DNA of 64,000 nucleotides from Capillidium heterosporum. Its lineage: Eukaryota; Entomophthoromycota; Entomophthoromycetes; Entomophthorales; Capillidiaceae. Every line of letters begins with the position of its first letter. Position 1 is the first letter of the stretch. Positions 10,923 through 22,690 of this stretch are shown piece by piece. Both the position numbers and the translations under genes were made by a program. The notes beneath the pieces were generated by a model, which worked only from the letters and a program-made list of their open reading frames with translations, searched no databases and had not been told where the DNA came from. The stretch spans positions 372,001 through 436,000 of the forward strand of contig WBMQ01000001.1 of assembly GCA_016630905.1 (NCBI GenBank), in the 5' to 3' direction.

Positions 10923-13900
10923 ATGAGCTGGTATATATTTCAAGTAATTGCCTTAATAACGTAAATTCTTAGTTTCGAAGCCAATTTTCAAGACTTGATC
11001 TTGGAAGAGATAAGCATAATCCTATCCAATCCCGCTGTTGAAATTGAAAAGAAGGATATAAGTCGCATAATAGGATTGAGTTCATTCTTTTCCAAACTTT
11101 ACAACTCCAATGAACTTGTCTTTGAAGAAATAAAGGATTTTGCAATAGTAAATTTAACTAAATTTCAATTAGCTAACATTTTAAGACCGAAAGCGACATT
11201 CAGATAATCTCTGGTGTTGGAAAGATAATCCGACATTTCCCTTTAGAGAATCAGAGAAAGATCGTTGATATCCTTCTTTTTATTTTGGAAAACTCATTGT
11301 ACCTCAATTACGACTTTTTCCAAGGATGGGACAGTAAGATTGGCTTCCAATATATTTAGTAATTTCAAATAGCGATACCCCCAAACGATAAATTTATCAG
11401 CGAACTAGTAGAGAATTTGTTATCAATCGGACAAGAATCTTTAGAGTTAAATGTTTTAATTTCAACAAAAGTCTGGGAAAAGTTTATGAAGGTTGGTAGT
11501 GAGCTTAAAGATCAAACACGTAAGCTTTATTTATTCCACAATAGTAAACCCAATTTTAGCTGAATCTGCCATTACCAACTACACCCCTGTCTGGGTCGGT
11601 ATACTTAGAGCCCTTTCCAACTCCTCATACGAATGGAGTTCCCAACAAGTTACTCAGTTAGAAGAACGAATTCGAGTTGTATCTCAAACGGACACTGTCG
11701 ATGCTATCGATGAAAAAGTAGATCAGCTGATCGTTTCCGAGGGTAACGCATACGCCAAGTCCTTCTTTCACAAGTACTTGAACGGGCAGTTATCCAGTAA
11801 CCATGTCATAGTACAAGCATATGAAGGTGGCGATGAACTTCCTTATAAGAAAATTAAGCTTTGATTCCAACGATGCTAATAAATCAACCCTCGGAACCCA
11901 AGCCTGTTGGGATTTACTATGTACCAAAGCTTCAACTTCCTCCTTCATCCTCGATACTGAATCTAGAGCCTCATTGCATGGACTATGCTACCTATCCTTG
12001 GAAATCTTTGCTAGTTTGGAGACCCACATCATCGAGAATAGTGAGCAGTCCTTGAAGTTCTTAGAAGCAAGTCAACGTAAATTAGCAATCTTATGTCTGG
12101 TAAATATACTTCTTAATGGTATAAAGCTAATATTTTAGAAAACGGCTGTGCTTTGCTGCCTGCACCTCCAAGAATTTAAGGAGAACCTTTCCCTCAAGAT
12201 AAATGAAGTCCTCACGCTAATTTATCCGAAGCTGAAAAGCGATGATGGTGTAGAGTTTGCCAAAATCGCACTGGATGCCATTTCGATACTATCCATAGGG
12301 TAACTAGATATTAAAGATTAACCTCTAACTCTTAATAGTATCCCCGAATCCCACGGCTCCTTATCAAACATATGCTGTAAGTTTTTGATCTCGCCTACGC
12401 CCGATGTAGAAAGTTTAGCTAGCGACACCTTTATTTATGAGATTAGAGAAATGGCTTCTACCAGATTAGCCAGCAGTGTACTCAATTTTTTTAGATTATC
12501 TAGCTAATAATCCGTAGGTTAAATACAATCGAGAAACCGCTACATCAATGATTCACTTTTTGATTAATAATATGTTTTCCATGAGTGAGCAGATAGCTAC
12601 GGCCGGAGCCGACAAAAGCAGTATAATTGTCTTCGAGAATATTATTTCGGCAATTGCAAGCATCGGTCAGCTATCTGAAAGTGACCATGTAAAAGAAAAT
12701 TTCCAACCTTTTTTCTCACGCCTTATTAGGTTTCCGATCTTGCAGTCACCATGTTATGCCGTCAATTTGCTAAAAGTGATCATACTATTCGAGCATATAT
12801 TCTAGAACGGCTTGCTGATATCGTTTTGTATGTCCCTCAATCATCTTACGATGAAATTTTGGAGTTGTTTTCCGCCGTATCCAACGCTGAAACTACTTCC
12901 GGTTCAAAGCCTCTAATGTCGACGGTAAAATTTCTCCAAGGATCTAAATTTATTCTTTAGATTTTAAAATGTTACTACACGATCGCCTACCAAATTCACT
13001 CCAGTGTTGTCCGCTGCGATTCATTTTTCAAATACATGCTCGTACTTGCCAACGAAAAGGGTGTTCATATCCAACGCTCCTTGAAAGAGAAACGTAAAGG
13101 TGTTCAGGTACCGCTACTATATTGTATGAAATTTAATGTTCTATTTAGATTACTGCAATTGCTGGCGAGCTTGGTATTTTACTTCCTGTCCTTGGGCAGA
13201 TACTCCGTGTTCCAAATTTCAACCCTCATCTTGACCCCGATGAAGAGTTGCAAGGAGAGTGCCGTAACCTATGGTTCCATTGTGTACTGTATGATTTCGT
13301 ATCCGAATCGACATGGGTTAAAGAGTGGCGAAGCTCAATGTTAGATATTGCTGCTAAAACACCTATGCTCGTTCCCAACTCATCTGGCACCTACCTTGAT
13401 ATCGACCTTGAATATAACTCTGTGCTACGCCGTGCCTTTAGTGAACAAGTAATTTTCTAAATATATTTATGCTAAATGTCTAGGAATTGACGAAAATGCG
13501 CACCCAACTAACCAATGTCTTACCGACTTATGCTAACGATATAAAATACCTCAGTTTCGCCCAAATTATCTTTTTGCTTTCACTGTATCATATCGAAACT
13601 ATGCGCTCGGCCTCTGGGAACTTTACTTTCATTCTCAACTACTTCTCAAACGAAGGTGTTACTAAAAGCAAGATTGCTGTTTTAGTTGAAGCTATTGCTG
13701 AAGAGGTAAATCTCGAAGATTATTTTATAAGCTATAGAGCTGTGACTAATTTGCCCTCAAGGTCTTTTCCAACTTTTTGAAAATAAGCCTGACCCGTAGA
13801 GCTGGGTTAACTTTAGACGACTATACTATTCAGCAGCTCAAGGAGGTATTAGTCAACTGCTGCCACCGAGTTGAAAAGATGAGTACCATGTCTATCAGAT

Positions 13901-16900
13901 GCGCCAAACGCTTCTTTGATGTCTTCCCACAGTTGATATTTAACAAAAAGATTCTGTATACCGTGCTAGAGCTTCTTCACCTTCTGTGGCAAGGCTGCGA
14001 AGGCGAGTTCCAAGATGAGGTTTGTTCACTTTTTACTATAATCTTTAACTATTTATTAGTATTGTCCATCCTTCGAATTCACTTCCACTGTAATTGATGT
14101 GACTATTCAACTACCCGATTCGTATGGATACCGAAAAATTGTGTTGGATCGATTTACCGAAGCGACTAGTGGATGGCTTCAAATCGGAAAAGGCATAGCT
14201 CCCAGTGATATGGACAACCATCTACAGGTAATTTGGTTTAGATCTTTGAGTACATTTTTCTGATCTTTAAACCTTAGACTTATCTATACGAAACTTCGGC
14301 AAATGAAACTGGAACTGGAATCCATTTTGGAAGAACTACTGCTATGAAATACGGTTTAGTGCTATCGCAAGGCAGATCCCTATCAGGTATAGATACTTAT
14401 TGATCAAATGAATAACATTTCAATCAAGAAACCTCCGTTCGTACTAGTTCCTATGGCCCAGATAATGCCTCTCTTTTTGCCGGTACCGCCTTGATGAAAT
14501 CCTACTATGGTGGAAGAGTCTCATCACTTGACCATCACTTGAGCTCCCAAGGTTCGCTACAGTATATGAAGGAACTCAGATCAAAGCTTAAAGAAATGTA
14601 CAGCCATGTTAAACATCACGAACCCGTCTCAATCCAAGATATGAGAGTTGTTTTGAGTGAAGCTGCTGCGTGGCTAGTTCGACAAAAGAACCAAGTAGTA
14701 TTAGATTCTATCTAAATAGTAATCATTGTTTAGGTTGAGTACGACATTATTCGATATGTATGCTGGATACCTGTTTATGCTTTCACCATTCAATCCTTGA
14801 AACTTGCTGTCAATATTTGGTCCTGGATTTCAATCGAAAGAGGCGATCTCTATATTAGGCTGACAAACGAAATCAAAGCCTGTTGGCTTTGGACCATCTC
14901 ACAAAAGATGGGAATATTCTCAAACAAACTGGAGTAAGTCGAATGGTATATTTCCTACTGACAAATTATAGTATTAGTAGCCCCTTTGTCTACAAAATGG
15001 AGTACACTCCTACTGACCCTCAAGCAAAGGTCAGCAAGTTCAAGTTGGTTTACAATACTTTGGGTCCTCACGCCGTCTGGGTTAAGTTCTTCTTTTCACG
15101 TTTTGACGCTTTTAAGAACACCAAACCGGAGCTTATTCGTATTCTTTTTAACGTCTTGATAGAGACATACCGAAATGCAAAGTCTATGAGCACTAACCCA
15201 CTTGCCCGTGAGTCGCGTTTCCAGCTTATGCTACTTGGTCTCAAGATGCTACGTAAGCACACCATGGACCCCGTCCAAGAATACGTTTTCCGAACCGAAC
15301 TCTACAACTGTGCGTTTGCATGGTTTGCAACGGCACCTAGGTATATAGTTTATTTTTAGTTGTAGCCTAACTTTTTCAAGGTGGAGTTCGTCGGGTAACA
15401 AGCAACTATGCATCGACGAGCACAACATGGTTTTACGATTCAAGCAAGCTTTAGATAACGACAACGAAGTTTTGAACATGAAGACTATGCTGTTTTCCAA
15501 ATCTGGCTATCACTCCGGATCCTTATCCAGCTTACCTGCAAACCTTAACGAAATTACCAATTCGAGTTTCTACAAGTTGAGTGAACGTCCGATCTTAGGT
15601 ATTTTTCATCATGGACATTTTCTAATAAATCAGATAAAACTAGGGACGAAGTCGTATCACAGTTTCCAAAAGTCTCGTCGACTACTACAACTCCTTACCG
15701 AAAATGAAATCAGCAGATTGAATACCATAAACAACCCATGCCCATCCCTCAGTGAATCGTCTTTCTCTGATACAACTACATCTATCGAGAAATTTACTTC
15801 GGAAGTAATCCAATAGTTATTTTAGTTACATATGCTAATTCCATTCTGTATTTAGGAATCTTGGAGAGCTTCAGTTAGGCTAGCTTGGTCTATCGATCCT
15901 GGTTTGGCACTTCACCTATCTTCCCGCTTCAAATCAAACTATATTGATTCGGAACTTCAAACACTTATAGTTAAAGACCCACTTAAGGTGGTTGGCTACA
16001 GCGAAGCTCTTTCACCTTTCTTAAACCACACAAAGAATAGCGATATGATTTCTCACAAAGTAAGCTATTACTTGGATATATTGCTAATTTATATAGTGGC
16101 TTTTGTACTGGGCCCCGGTACCTCCTATCTCTGGAGTATCATTCTTAGCGTCTTCAGCCAACAACAATCCATTCATACTCCAATATGCTATGCGAGTCCT
16201 ACACTACTTCCCCGTGACAGATGTATTCTTTTATATTCCGCAGATTGTGCAGGCTTTACGCTATGACTCGCTTGGTTATGTTGAGAAGTTTATATTAGAT
16301 GCAGCTCGAGTCAGTCAGCTTTTTGCTCATCAAATCATCTGGAATATGAAGGCCAACTTCTACCGTAACGAGGAGACACAAGAAGCAGACCCTTTGAAGC
16401 CAGTCTACGAAAAAGTAATTGACGAGATCGTACATCAGCTATCTGGCGAAGATAAAGAATTTTACGAGCGTGAGTTCAACTTCTTCAACAAAGTTACCGG
16501 GATATCTGGAATTTTGAAACCGTACATCAAGAAGCCAAAGGAGGAGAAAAAAGTACTACCTGAGCTATATTTCTTTACTAATGTTACTAGAAAAAAATTG
16601 ATGAAGAGATGAAAAAAATTGCTGTGGATGTTGGAGTCTACCTTCCTAGTAACCCAGAAGGTGTAGTGGTTGATATCGATTACAAATCCGGCAGACCCCT
16701 TCAAAGTCACGCCAAGGTACCTTTAAATTTGAAGCATTCACTTACTGTAAATTAGGCACCCTTTATGGCGACTTTCAAGATCAAAAAGGAGGAAGAGATC
16801 CTCAAGGAGCAACCCGAAGGTGGCAAGCCTAATGATGAAAACGATAAAGTGTTGACTTATAAAGAGGTCTGGCAGTCAGCTATCTTCAAAGTCGGAGACG

Positions 16901-17826
16901 ACTGTAGGCAGGACGTATTGGCTTTACAATTGATCGCCATCTTCAAGAACATCTACACCAACTTCAACCTCGACCTCTATCTCTTCCCATACCGAACCGT
17001 CGCTACTGCTCCTGGTTGTGGTATGATCGATGTCATCCCTAATTCCATCTCTCGAGATCAGTTAGGGCGTGAAAAGGTTAACGACTTGAACAACTACTTC
17101 TTGGCAACTTACGGAGGTTACAACTCGATAGCCTACCAGAAGGCACGTAACGCCTACGTCCAGTCAGGTTGCTGCTTACTCAGTAGTTTCGTACATTCTA
17201 CAGATCAAGGATCGTCACAACGGCAACATCATGATAGATAACCAGGGCCATACCATCCACATTGGTAGTATATTTTTAAATATAAAGCTAACTTGGATGT
17301 AGATTTCGGATTCATACTTGAGATATCTCCTGGTGGTATCAACTTCGAGTCTTCCCCCTTCAAATTGACCACCGAGATGATCCAGGTGATGGGTGGCCAG
17401 ACTTCCGCTCAACCCTACCGTTGGTTCGCTGAGCTTTGTGTAAAAGCCTACCTTGCAGTTCGGTAATTTACTTTGCACTCATTAGCATTCTCCTAAAGTC
17501 GATCTATTTTCTAGCCCTTACGCCGAAGAGATTATTCAAGTTGTTCAGCTTATGCTTGATTCCGGGTTACCATGCTTCAAAGGTATTAGTACAAGTCTTT
17601 ATCTGGTACTAATGTATATTTAGGTGACGGCACTATCAAGAACCTGCGATGGCGTTTCCAGTTGGACAAGTCGGAGCGTGCTGCTGCCGACTTTATGATG
17701 TCCCGTATCAACTGAAAGCTTCAACAACAAGCGTACGGTCCTCTATGACTCCTTCCAGTTTGCTACCAACGGTACACTGATTTTTACTTTTTGAAACTAA
17801 TTCTACCTATAGGTATTCCTCATTGA
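10923..17826 (+). CDS. STT4: Phosphatidylinositol 4-kinase type III alpha (Stt4/PI4KA)
   Basis: A gene of more than 20 exons encoding roughly 1,900 aa. Exon 1 is only 8 nt (ATG AGC TG, 10923-10930), spliced to 10973. Conserved pieces in order: [18 protein letters not shown] (13.2 kb), [16 protein letters not shown] (14.1 kb), the lipid-kinase unique and helical region with [17 protein letters not shown] (16.1 kb), [14 protein letters not shown] (16.9 kb), the catalytic loop [10 protein letters not shown] (17.2 kb), activation segment [13 protein letters not shown] (17.3 kb), GLPCFKG (17.6 kb) and the family-typical end TNGIPH at 17826. Stt4 makes PI4P at the plasma membrane, feeding PI(4,5)P2, cell-wall and actin control. 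Two single-base surpluses break the frame inside conserved sequence: near 17167 (Q-S | V-A-A-Y) and 17711 (R-I-N | E-S-F, where the zero frame meets TGA). Conserved coding resumes after each. A further frame change near 11860 may be an unrecognised intron. Either the assembly has indels, the gene is recently broken, or frameshifting is used. Confidence 0.88.
17160..17172 (+). other. Single-base frame break 1 in the Stt4 kinase domain
   Basis: The frame runs ..TAC GTC CAG TCA and must skip one G to continue GTT GCT GCT TAC TCA into the catalytic loop. Unshifted reading destroys the conserved IKDRHNGN. No GT..AG intron can remove one base here while keeping both conserved flanks. Confidence 0.75.
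17704..17720 (+). other. Single-base frame break 2 near the Stt4 C terminus
   Basis: Reading CGT ATC AAC runs straight into TGA. Skipping the T gives GAA AGC TTC and an unbroken path through YDSFQFATN, a last intron and GIPH-stop, the normal family ending. Confidence 0.75.
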
Positions 17827-18804
17827 TAGCTTTGAAAATTTTATATACGATGGGATCTTTATGGTTAAATTAAAGGTATATGTTTGAAATTTGTTGTAGG
17901 CTGCCCTAGGCCTAGAAATTGAATATTTTTCTACATTTTGTAGTTTATTGCAAAAAGTCTATGGTATAAAGATATGCATAAAAATCTCGAGCTTGTTGGT
18001 CTTGGTTTAAATAGGATTGCTGCCACCTATATGTGGATACAAAGTTACTTCAACTTGGAGCTGCTTTTCCAATAGAATATCCAGTCTGATTTTAGTAGAC
18101 CTTACTGATATCATCATTTTTAATGAAGTGATATAAGAAATTTTAGCTTATATCAAACCAGGAAACTTTAATTATAGTTTAAAACACCTTATTCTATTTT
18201 ACAAGGTACCTGCATCCATTATATTTAAGCTTTTACAATAAGTTGATAAAGTATATATATTCCCAAGTACTCAGCCAAATATTTCCTTTACAGCATTAGA
18301 GGAAGCATAGCCAAACCTCAGTCACTCTGTAACGTACTAAGTTTGGATTTTGCATGACGTGCATTTAGCCAAGAACCTCTAAGTAGCTGCTCCTTGTATA
18401 CGATTTATTGGTTGGAGATTCCCAGTGAGATCTTAAGGTCTTTATGTAATATTCTTGCATCAATTTTCCAGTACCATTTTGGAAAATTAAGCTTCCAAGA
18501 GAGGACAGTTAGCAGGATTACCAGCATCTTGCTTTAGTAGAAGATCAGATACATTCTTGGAAATTAATTCGTAATGGATCAGATCGAAGCTCTGCGTGCA
18601 AGGAACGCTTCACGTTATTAAATTGCATAGCTAAAATGTCTAAAATTAGCTCTTTGGAATCACAGGATATGGTTTATAGAGGTGACTTTGCAGTAAATAT
18701 AGACACGAATATATGAGGGCAATATTGTCAGTTGTATTGACAAAAGTAGTATCAGATGAATGTGGTGAGAGTAACCTGTATATATATATGCAATGTCTCA
18801 GAAG
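17827..18804. other. Intergenic between Stt4 and lipase
   Basis: AT-rich with no supported frame. The ATG at 18713 is in frame with the lipase but only adds a 46-residue leader before the true signal peptide, so I treat 18713-18850 as 5' leader. Confidence 0.5.
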
Positions 18805-18813
18805 TATATATAG
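18805..18813 (+). promoter_or_regulatory. TATA box of the class 3 lipase
   Basis: TATATATAG lies about 45 nt upstream of the chosen lipase ATG at 18851. This also argues against the upstream in-frame ATG at 18713 being the start. Confidence 0.5.
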
Positions 18814-18850
18814 CAACTCAAACCACTCATACATAGCAATATCAACTCCA

Positions 18851-19846
18851 ATGTTAAAGTTCATCCTCCTCAGCGCCATTTTACTACTCAGCATCGCCAC
18901 TTCAGCCAGGATTGACTTTAGCAAGCCCAACGAGCCCATCAAAGACGACCTCTACTTTGGAGCCACAATCGGGAACCTCGACGCCTATACTAAAAAACTT
19001 AACGAAACAGAAAAGACATCTGAGCCGGCCCGAGATTCCCGTCTGGCTGGTTTCCAAACTAAACCAGCCTCAATCCAAGACACAAAGTACCACGCTAGAC
19101 TGGCTGGAGCCGCCTACTGTGATGATGAAAGTTTGAACAAATGGAAGTGCAAGCACTGCATTACGCTAGGCTCCAAAGTTAAACTACATGCCATCCTTTC
19201 CGACTCCAAATACCAAACCCGAGCTATCATCACCACCGATGATTCGCGCCAGGAGATAACTTTGAGCTTCAGGGGTACTGTAAACTACGACAATTGGATC
19301 CAAAACATGCGCATGGACAAGACCAACTTCCCCATCTGGGAGGGTGCTCAGGTCCACCACGGCTTCAAGAACATAGCCGATAGCCTCCAGTTCCAATTCA
19401 ATCCAATCATCGCAAACTTAAGGGCCCAGACCAAGTATCGTAGCTTTAGTGTAGTCGTCTCTGGGCACTCTCAAGGTGGAGCAGTTGCGACGCTGGCTGC
19501 CGTATACCTCAAGCAGGAGCAGACAAATCTCAACTGGGATAAGATCAAAGTGTTTACTTACGGACAACCTCGAGTCGGTAACTATGCCTTTGCCCAGCAT
19601 TACAACAGCCTACCTATCACCGTCACTAGAGTAGTCAATGCTAACGACGTTGTACCGCACGTACCGCCTATGTTTGCCAAGTACCGTCATGTATTTACTG
19701 AAATTTACATTGACGGAGGGAAAACTAATGTATGTAGCACCGAGTACATGGAGGATTCTAAATGTTCCAATAATCGGGTACCTTTCTTATCTTCATCTCC
19801 CCACGGTGACTTTTGGGATATAAAGGTGGGACGTGATGGCTGTTGA
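18851..19846 (+). CDS. Secreted class 3 (Rhizomucor-type) triacylglycerol lipase
   Basis: An intronless frame of about 331 aa when started at 18851. That start gives a textbook signal peptide (MLKFILLSAILLLSIATSA), whereas the upstream in-frame ATG at 18713 would bury it. A propeptide-like region precedes the mature domain. Family marks are AAYC near the start of the fold, LSFRGT (oxyanion strand), the elbow SGHSQGGA with the nucleophile Ser, NANDVVPHVPP with the catalytic Asp, and PHGDFWDI with the catalytic His. The elbow has Gln where most relatives have Leu (GHSLG), a known minor variant. Several paired Cys are present. It should hydrolyse triglycerides or related esters outside the cell. 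A decayed relative lies at 50.3 kb. Confidence 0.9.
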   Translation: MLKFILLSAILLLSIATSARIDFSKPNEPIKDDLYFGATIGNLDAYTKKLNETEKTSEPARDSRLAGFQTKPASIQDTKYHARLAGAAYCDDESLNKWKCKHCITLGSKVKLHAILSDSKYQTRAIITTDDSRQEITLSFRGTVNYDNWIQNMRMDKTNFPIWEGAQVHHGFKNIADSLQFQFNPIIANLRAQTKYRSFSVVVSGHSQGGAVATLAAVYLKQEQTNLNWDKIKVFTYGQPRVGNYAFAQHYNSLPITVTRVVNANDVVPHVPPMFAKYRHVFTEIYIDGGKTNVCSTEYMEDSKCSNNRVPFLSSSPHGDFWDIKVGRDGC

Positions 19847-20807
19847 AATTTTAAGCTCCACCTTAAATCTATAGGATGATGTATATAACATCACTAATAA
19901 ATCCATGATAAAATATTTTTTAATGTTTCCTGATCATACACTATACAACAAATTTAGCTTTGACGTACTAAGGCTTGGGAATACTACGCTCAAAATGCTT
20001 ATCTGTAGATGATGATGCTATTTTCCAAAATACAAACAAACCTCATATCAGTAGTATACTTTTCGATATACATTAGAGAAGCTTTTTTCAAATCAAGTTT
20101 GTTATGTTAAATTGTTGATATAAGCTTGTTCTCAAATAAGTCCAATAATATAGCTTTTATAAAAGTTAATAACGAATCAACATTCTATAGCGTGATAAAT
20201 GGTACGAATATGTTATATAGCCATCAAATTACATTTGGTCAGGCATTCTAATATATAAACAACCACTATTGTTGTCCTACATCACTTAATGTATAAATAG
20301 GGCACATAATAACATTAAATCAGTTTGTTGGCTGATGATAAATAGCTAGATTTTAATAAATCAAATATAAACAAAACTAGTGATCAATTTGATAGAGATA
20401 ATTGAAACTTTACTAATAGTCTTCTAAGTACTATAAACTTTAATTAGCATCAACATATACTATTAAAACAGTAATAAATCTTATAATCAAATCAATAAGC
20501 TAATAAATGTATTGCAGTAGAAACTTTGAGGCACAGTCTTTAGAATAGAAGTATGCTTCATTCCTATGCAAATAAATATGATTCGATTAAAATAACTACT
20601 ATATATTCCAAAACTTCATTAAAGCAATATATATTTATAGTCCTTAATAGAAAAGGATTAGACCATTTACTTCATTCAAACTAGCACATCTGACATGTTA
20701 CAATCGATTGTTCCTACTATATATAACCCTACAGCTCAAAAAATAACCCGAGGGGATGTAATTACGATTGATTTGTAGATTATGTAGCTTTCATAGGGTT
20801 ATCCTTA
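19847..20807. other. Intergenic, very AT-rich, no gene seen
   Basis: The region lies between the 3' ends of the convergent lipase and CHMP5 genes. Stops are dense in every frame and no repeats or RNA genes were recognised. Confidence 0.5.
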
Positions 20808-21668
20808 TTAGGATTCTACGATACTAAATGAGTTTAAGATATTTGAAATAAAATATACCTCAGCTTCTGGTAACTCATCGGCAAACTCCGGTAAACCATT
20901 CTGTAGGTTGGTATCGGGTAAATCTTGCAAGTAGGATGGAATTTCTCCACTATCCATAACCTCCATCTCAGCGCTCAGCTGATTTAGCTCTACAAATTTA
21001 GAGGTTTAAAATTGGCTATCAGCATTATTAAATTTATATAATATTTACCAGCTTCCAAGTTAGCCTCATCGAGTTCTTCAACGTTGCTGTTAAACGTCTG
21101 TCCAAGACATTCTTGCAAGTAGTTGCTTTCCTCCATCAAATCGGACATCTCATCCTGTAACCTCTACAAACACATTATAAATACATGTCTGAAACAAAAA
21201 GTACCTCAATAGTATCTACATCGATCTTCTTGTATTGTTGTTTAAGATCTGAGCCGACATCTTTCATGGCTTGAACTGTTACCATGGTGTTTTTTAAATT
21301 CTCCGTTGTAAATTGGGCTTGTTCCATTGAGAAGACCTGGGCTTGAATTTGATCCCTCTGTGTGGCGTACATGTTTCGTTGTTGCAAAACACGCATAGCA
21401 CTAGCCTTGACTCGGTTCTAAAATTAAAATAAGTTGTTGAAGCCTCTTATAAATTACTTTAGTTGGACCATCAGGTAATCCTTTCAACTGCTCCTTGTAC
21501 CGCAACAACTCAGCTTCAATCTTCTTCAACTTCAAGTCGATGGTTTCCTACCCTACTATCTGCCTAAAAATTGGTAAATAACTTGATTTAATTGTGTTGT
21601 ACGGTAGCTATAGCGGATTCTAAAGTTGCCTTGGGTTTGGGTTTGGAACTTCCGAAAAATCTGTTCAT
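20808..21668 (-). CDS. VPS60: ESCRT-III-associated protein CHMP5/Vps60
   Basis: Five exons, about 225 aa if the frame is joined. It begins MNRFFGSSKPKPK, the CHMP5/Vps60 start. Conserved parts follow: a DSRV-ETIDLKLKK helix, ELLRYKEQLKGLPDGP, MRVLQQRNMYATQRDQI, FSMEQAQFTTENLK, TVQAMKDVG, then the acidic half with DEMSDLMEESNYLQECLG and PSYLQDLP. Introns are 21602-21564 and three more of about 40-60 nt. The protein works with Vta1/LIP5 to regulate Vps4 in multivesicular-body sorting. In exon 2 one surplus G near 21548 separates DSRV from ETID. Splicing instead to the AG at 21549-21548 would restore frame but drop DSRV. The C-terminal end is uncertain: read-through of a possible last intron stops at 20808. 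It is divergent to RBX1. Confidence 0.85.
21544..21566 (-). other. Single-base frame break or alternative acceptor in CHMP5/Vps60
   Basis: After the acceptor at 21564 the codons GCA GAT AGT AGG GTA (ADSRV) fit the family, then one extra G precedes GAA ACC ATC GAC (ETID). An AG ending at 21548 could serve as a second acceptor that is in frame with exon 1 but removes ADSRV. Confidence 0.65.
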
Positions 21669-22136
21669 ACTCTTGACTGATGTGATGGAAAAGTTGAAGG
21701 TGCTTTTAATGGAGTACGAAATCGAAAAGTCCGGTGAAAGGTTACGTATTTTTGATATAGGGGAGTTAGAGATTGGCTACAAATCATAGATTTCACCAAA
21801 GAAATTTGCAGATGCCTCCATTCAAAATTTCCAAACCGTAGCCAAGGAAATGGTCGAGGCTTTAGCCTAGTACTAAATTTAAGCTGTCAATCGACTAAAT
21901 GTTCGACTACATACACCACTTCATGGATACATATTTCTATATCTATGATACTCAGGAACTTAAATATAATAGAAGCTTTTGCACTATCGCAGTTCCGATC
22001 AACTTTGCAAACTTATGTGGCAAAAAGGGAATTGCAAAGCTGCAACTAGCTTTGACGCAAGCTCAAAAAATTGGAAGTCTTGAATAAGCTCATTAACTTG
22101 GAACTGCGTTTTTTATAAGTTTTACAGTTGGTAAAG

Positions 22137-22690
<554 letters not shown>

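Noticed and set aside
12548-12960. Apparent frameshift in Stt4 between overlapping frames
   Set aside because: Explained by a normal ~41-nt intron ending TTATTAG at 12729, which joins SESDH to VSDLAVTM in phase.
16560-16625. Apparent frameshift in Stt4 at the poly-A run
   Set aside because: A 40-nt GTACTA..ACTAG intron joins EEKK to KKIDEEMKK without a shift.
10923-17826. Whole Stt4 gene as a pseudogene
   Set aside because: More than 20 introns keep correct borders and all catalytic motifs are intact, so only the single-base breaks argue for decay.
18713-18850. N-terminal extension of the class 3 lipase
   Set aside because: It would hide the signal peptide and spans the TATA box, so it is better read as promoter and leader.
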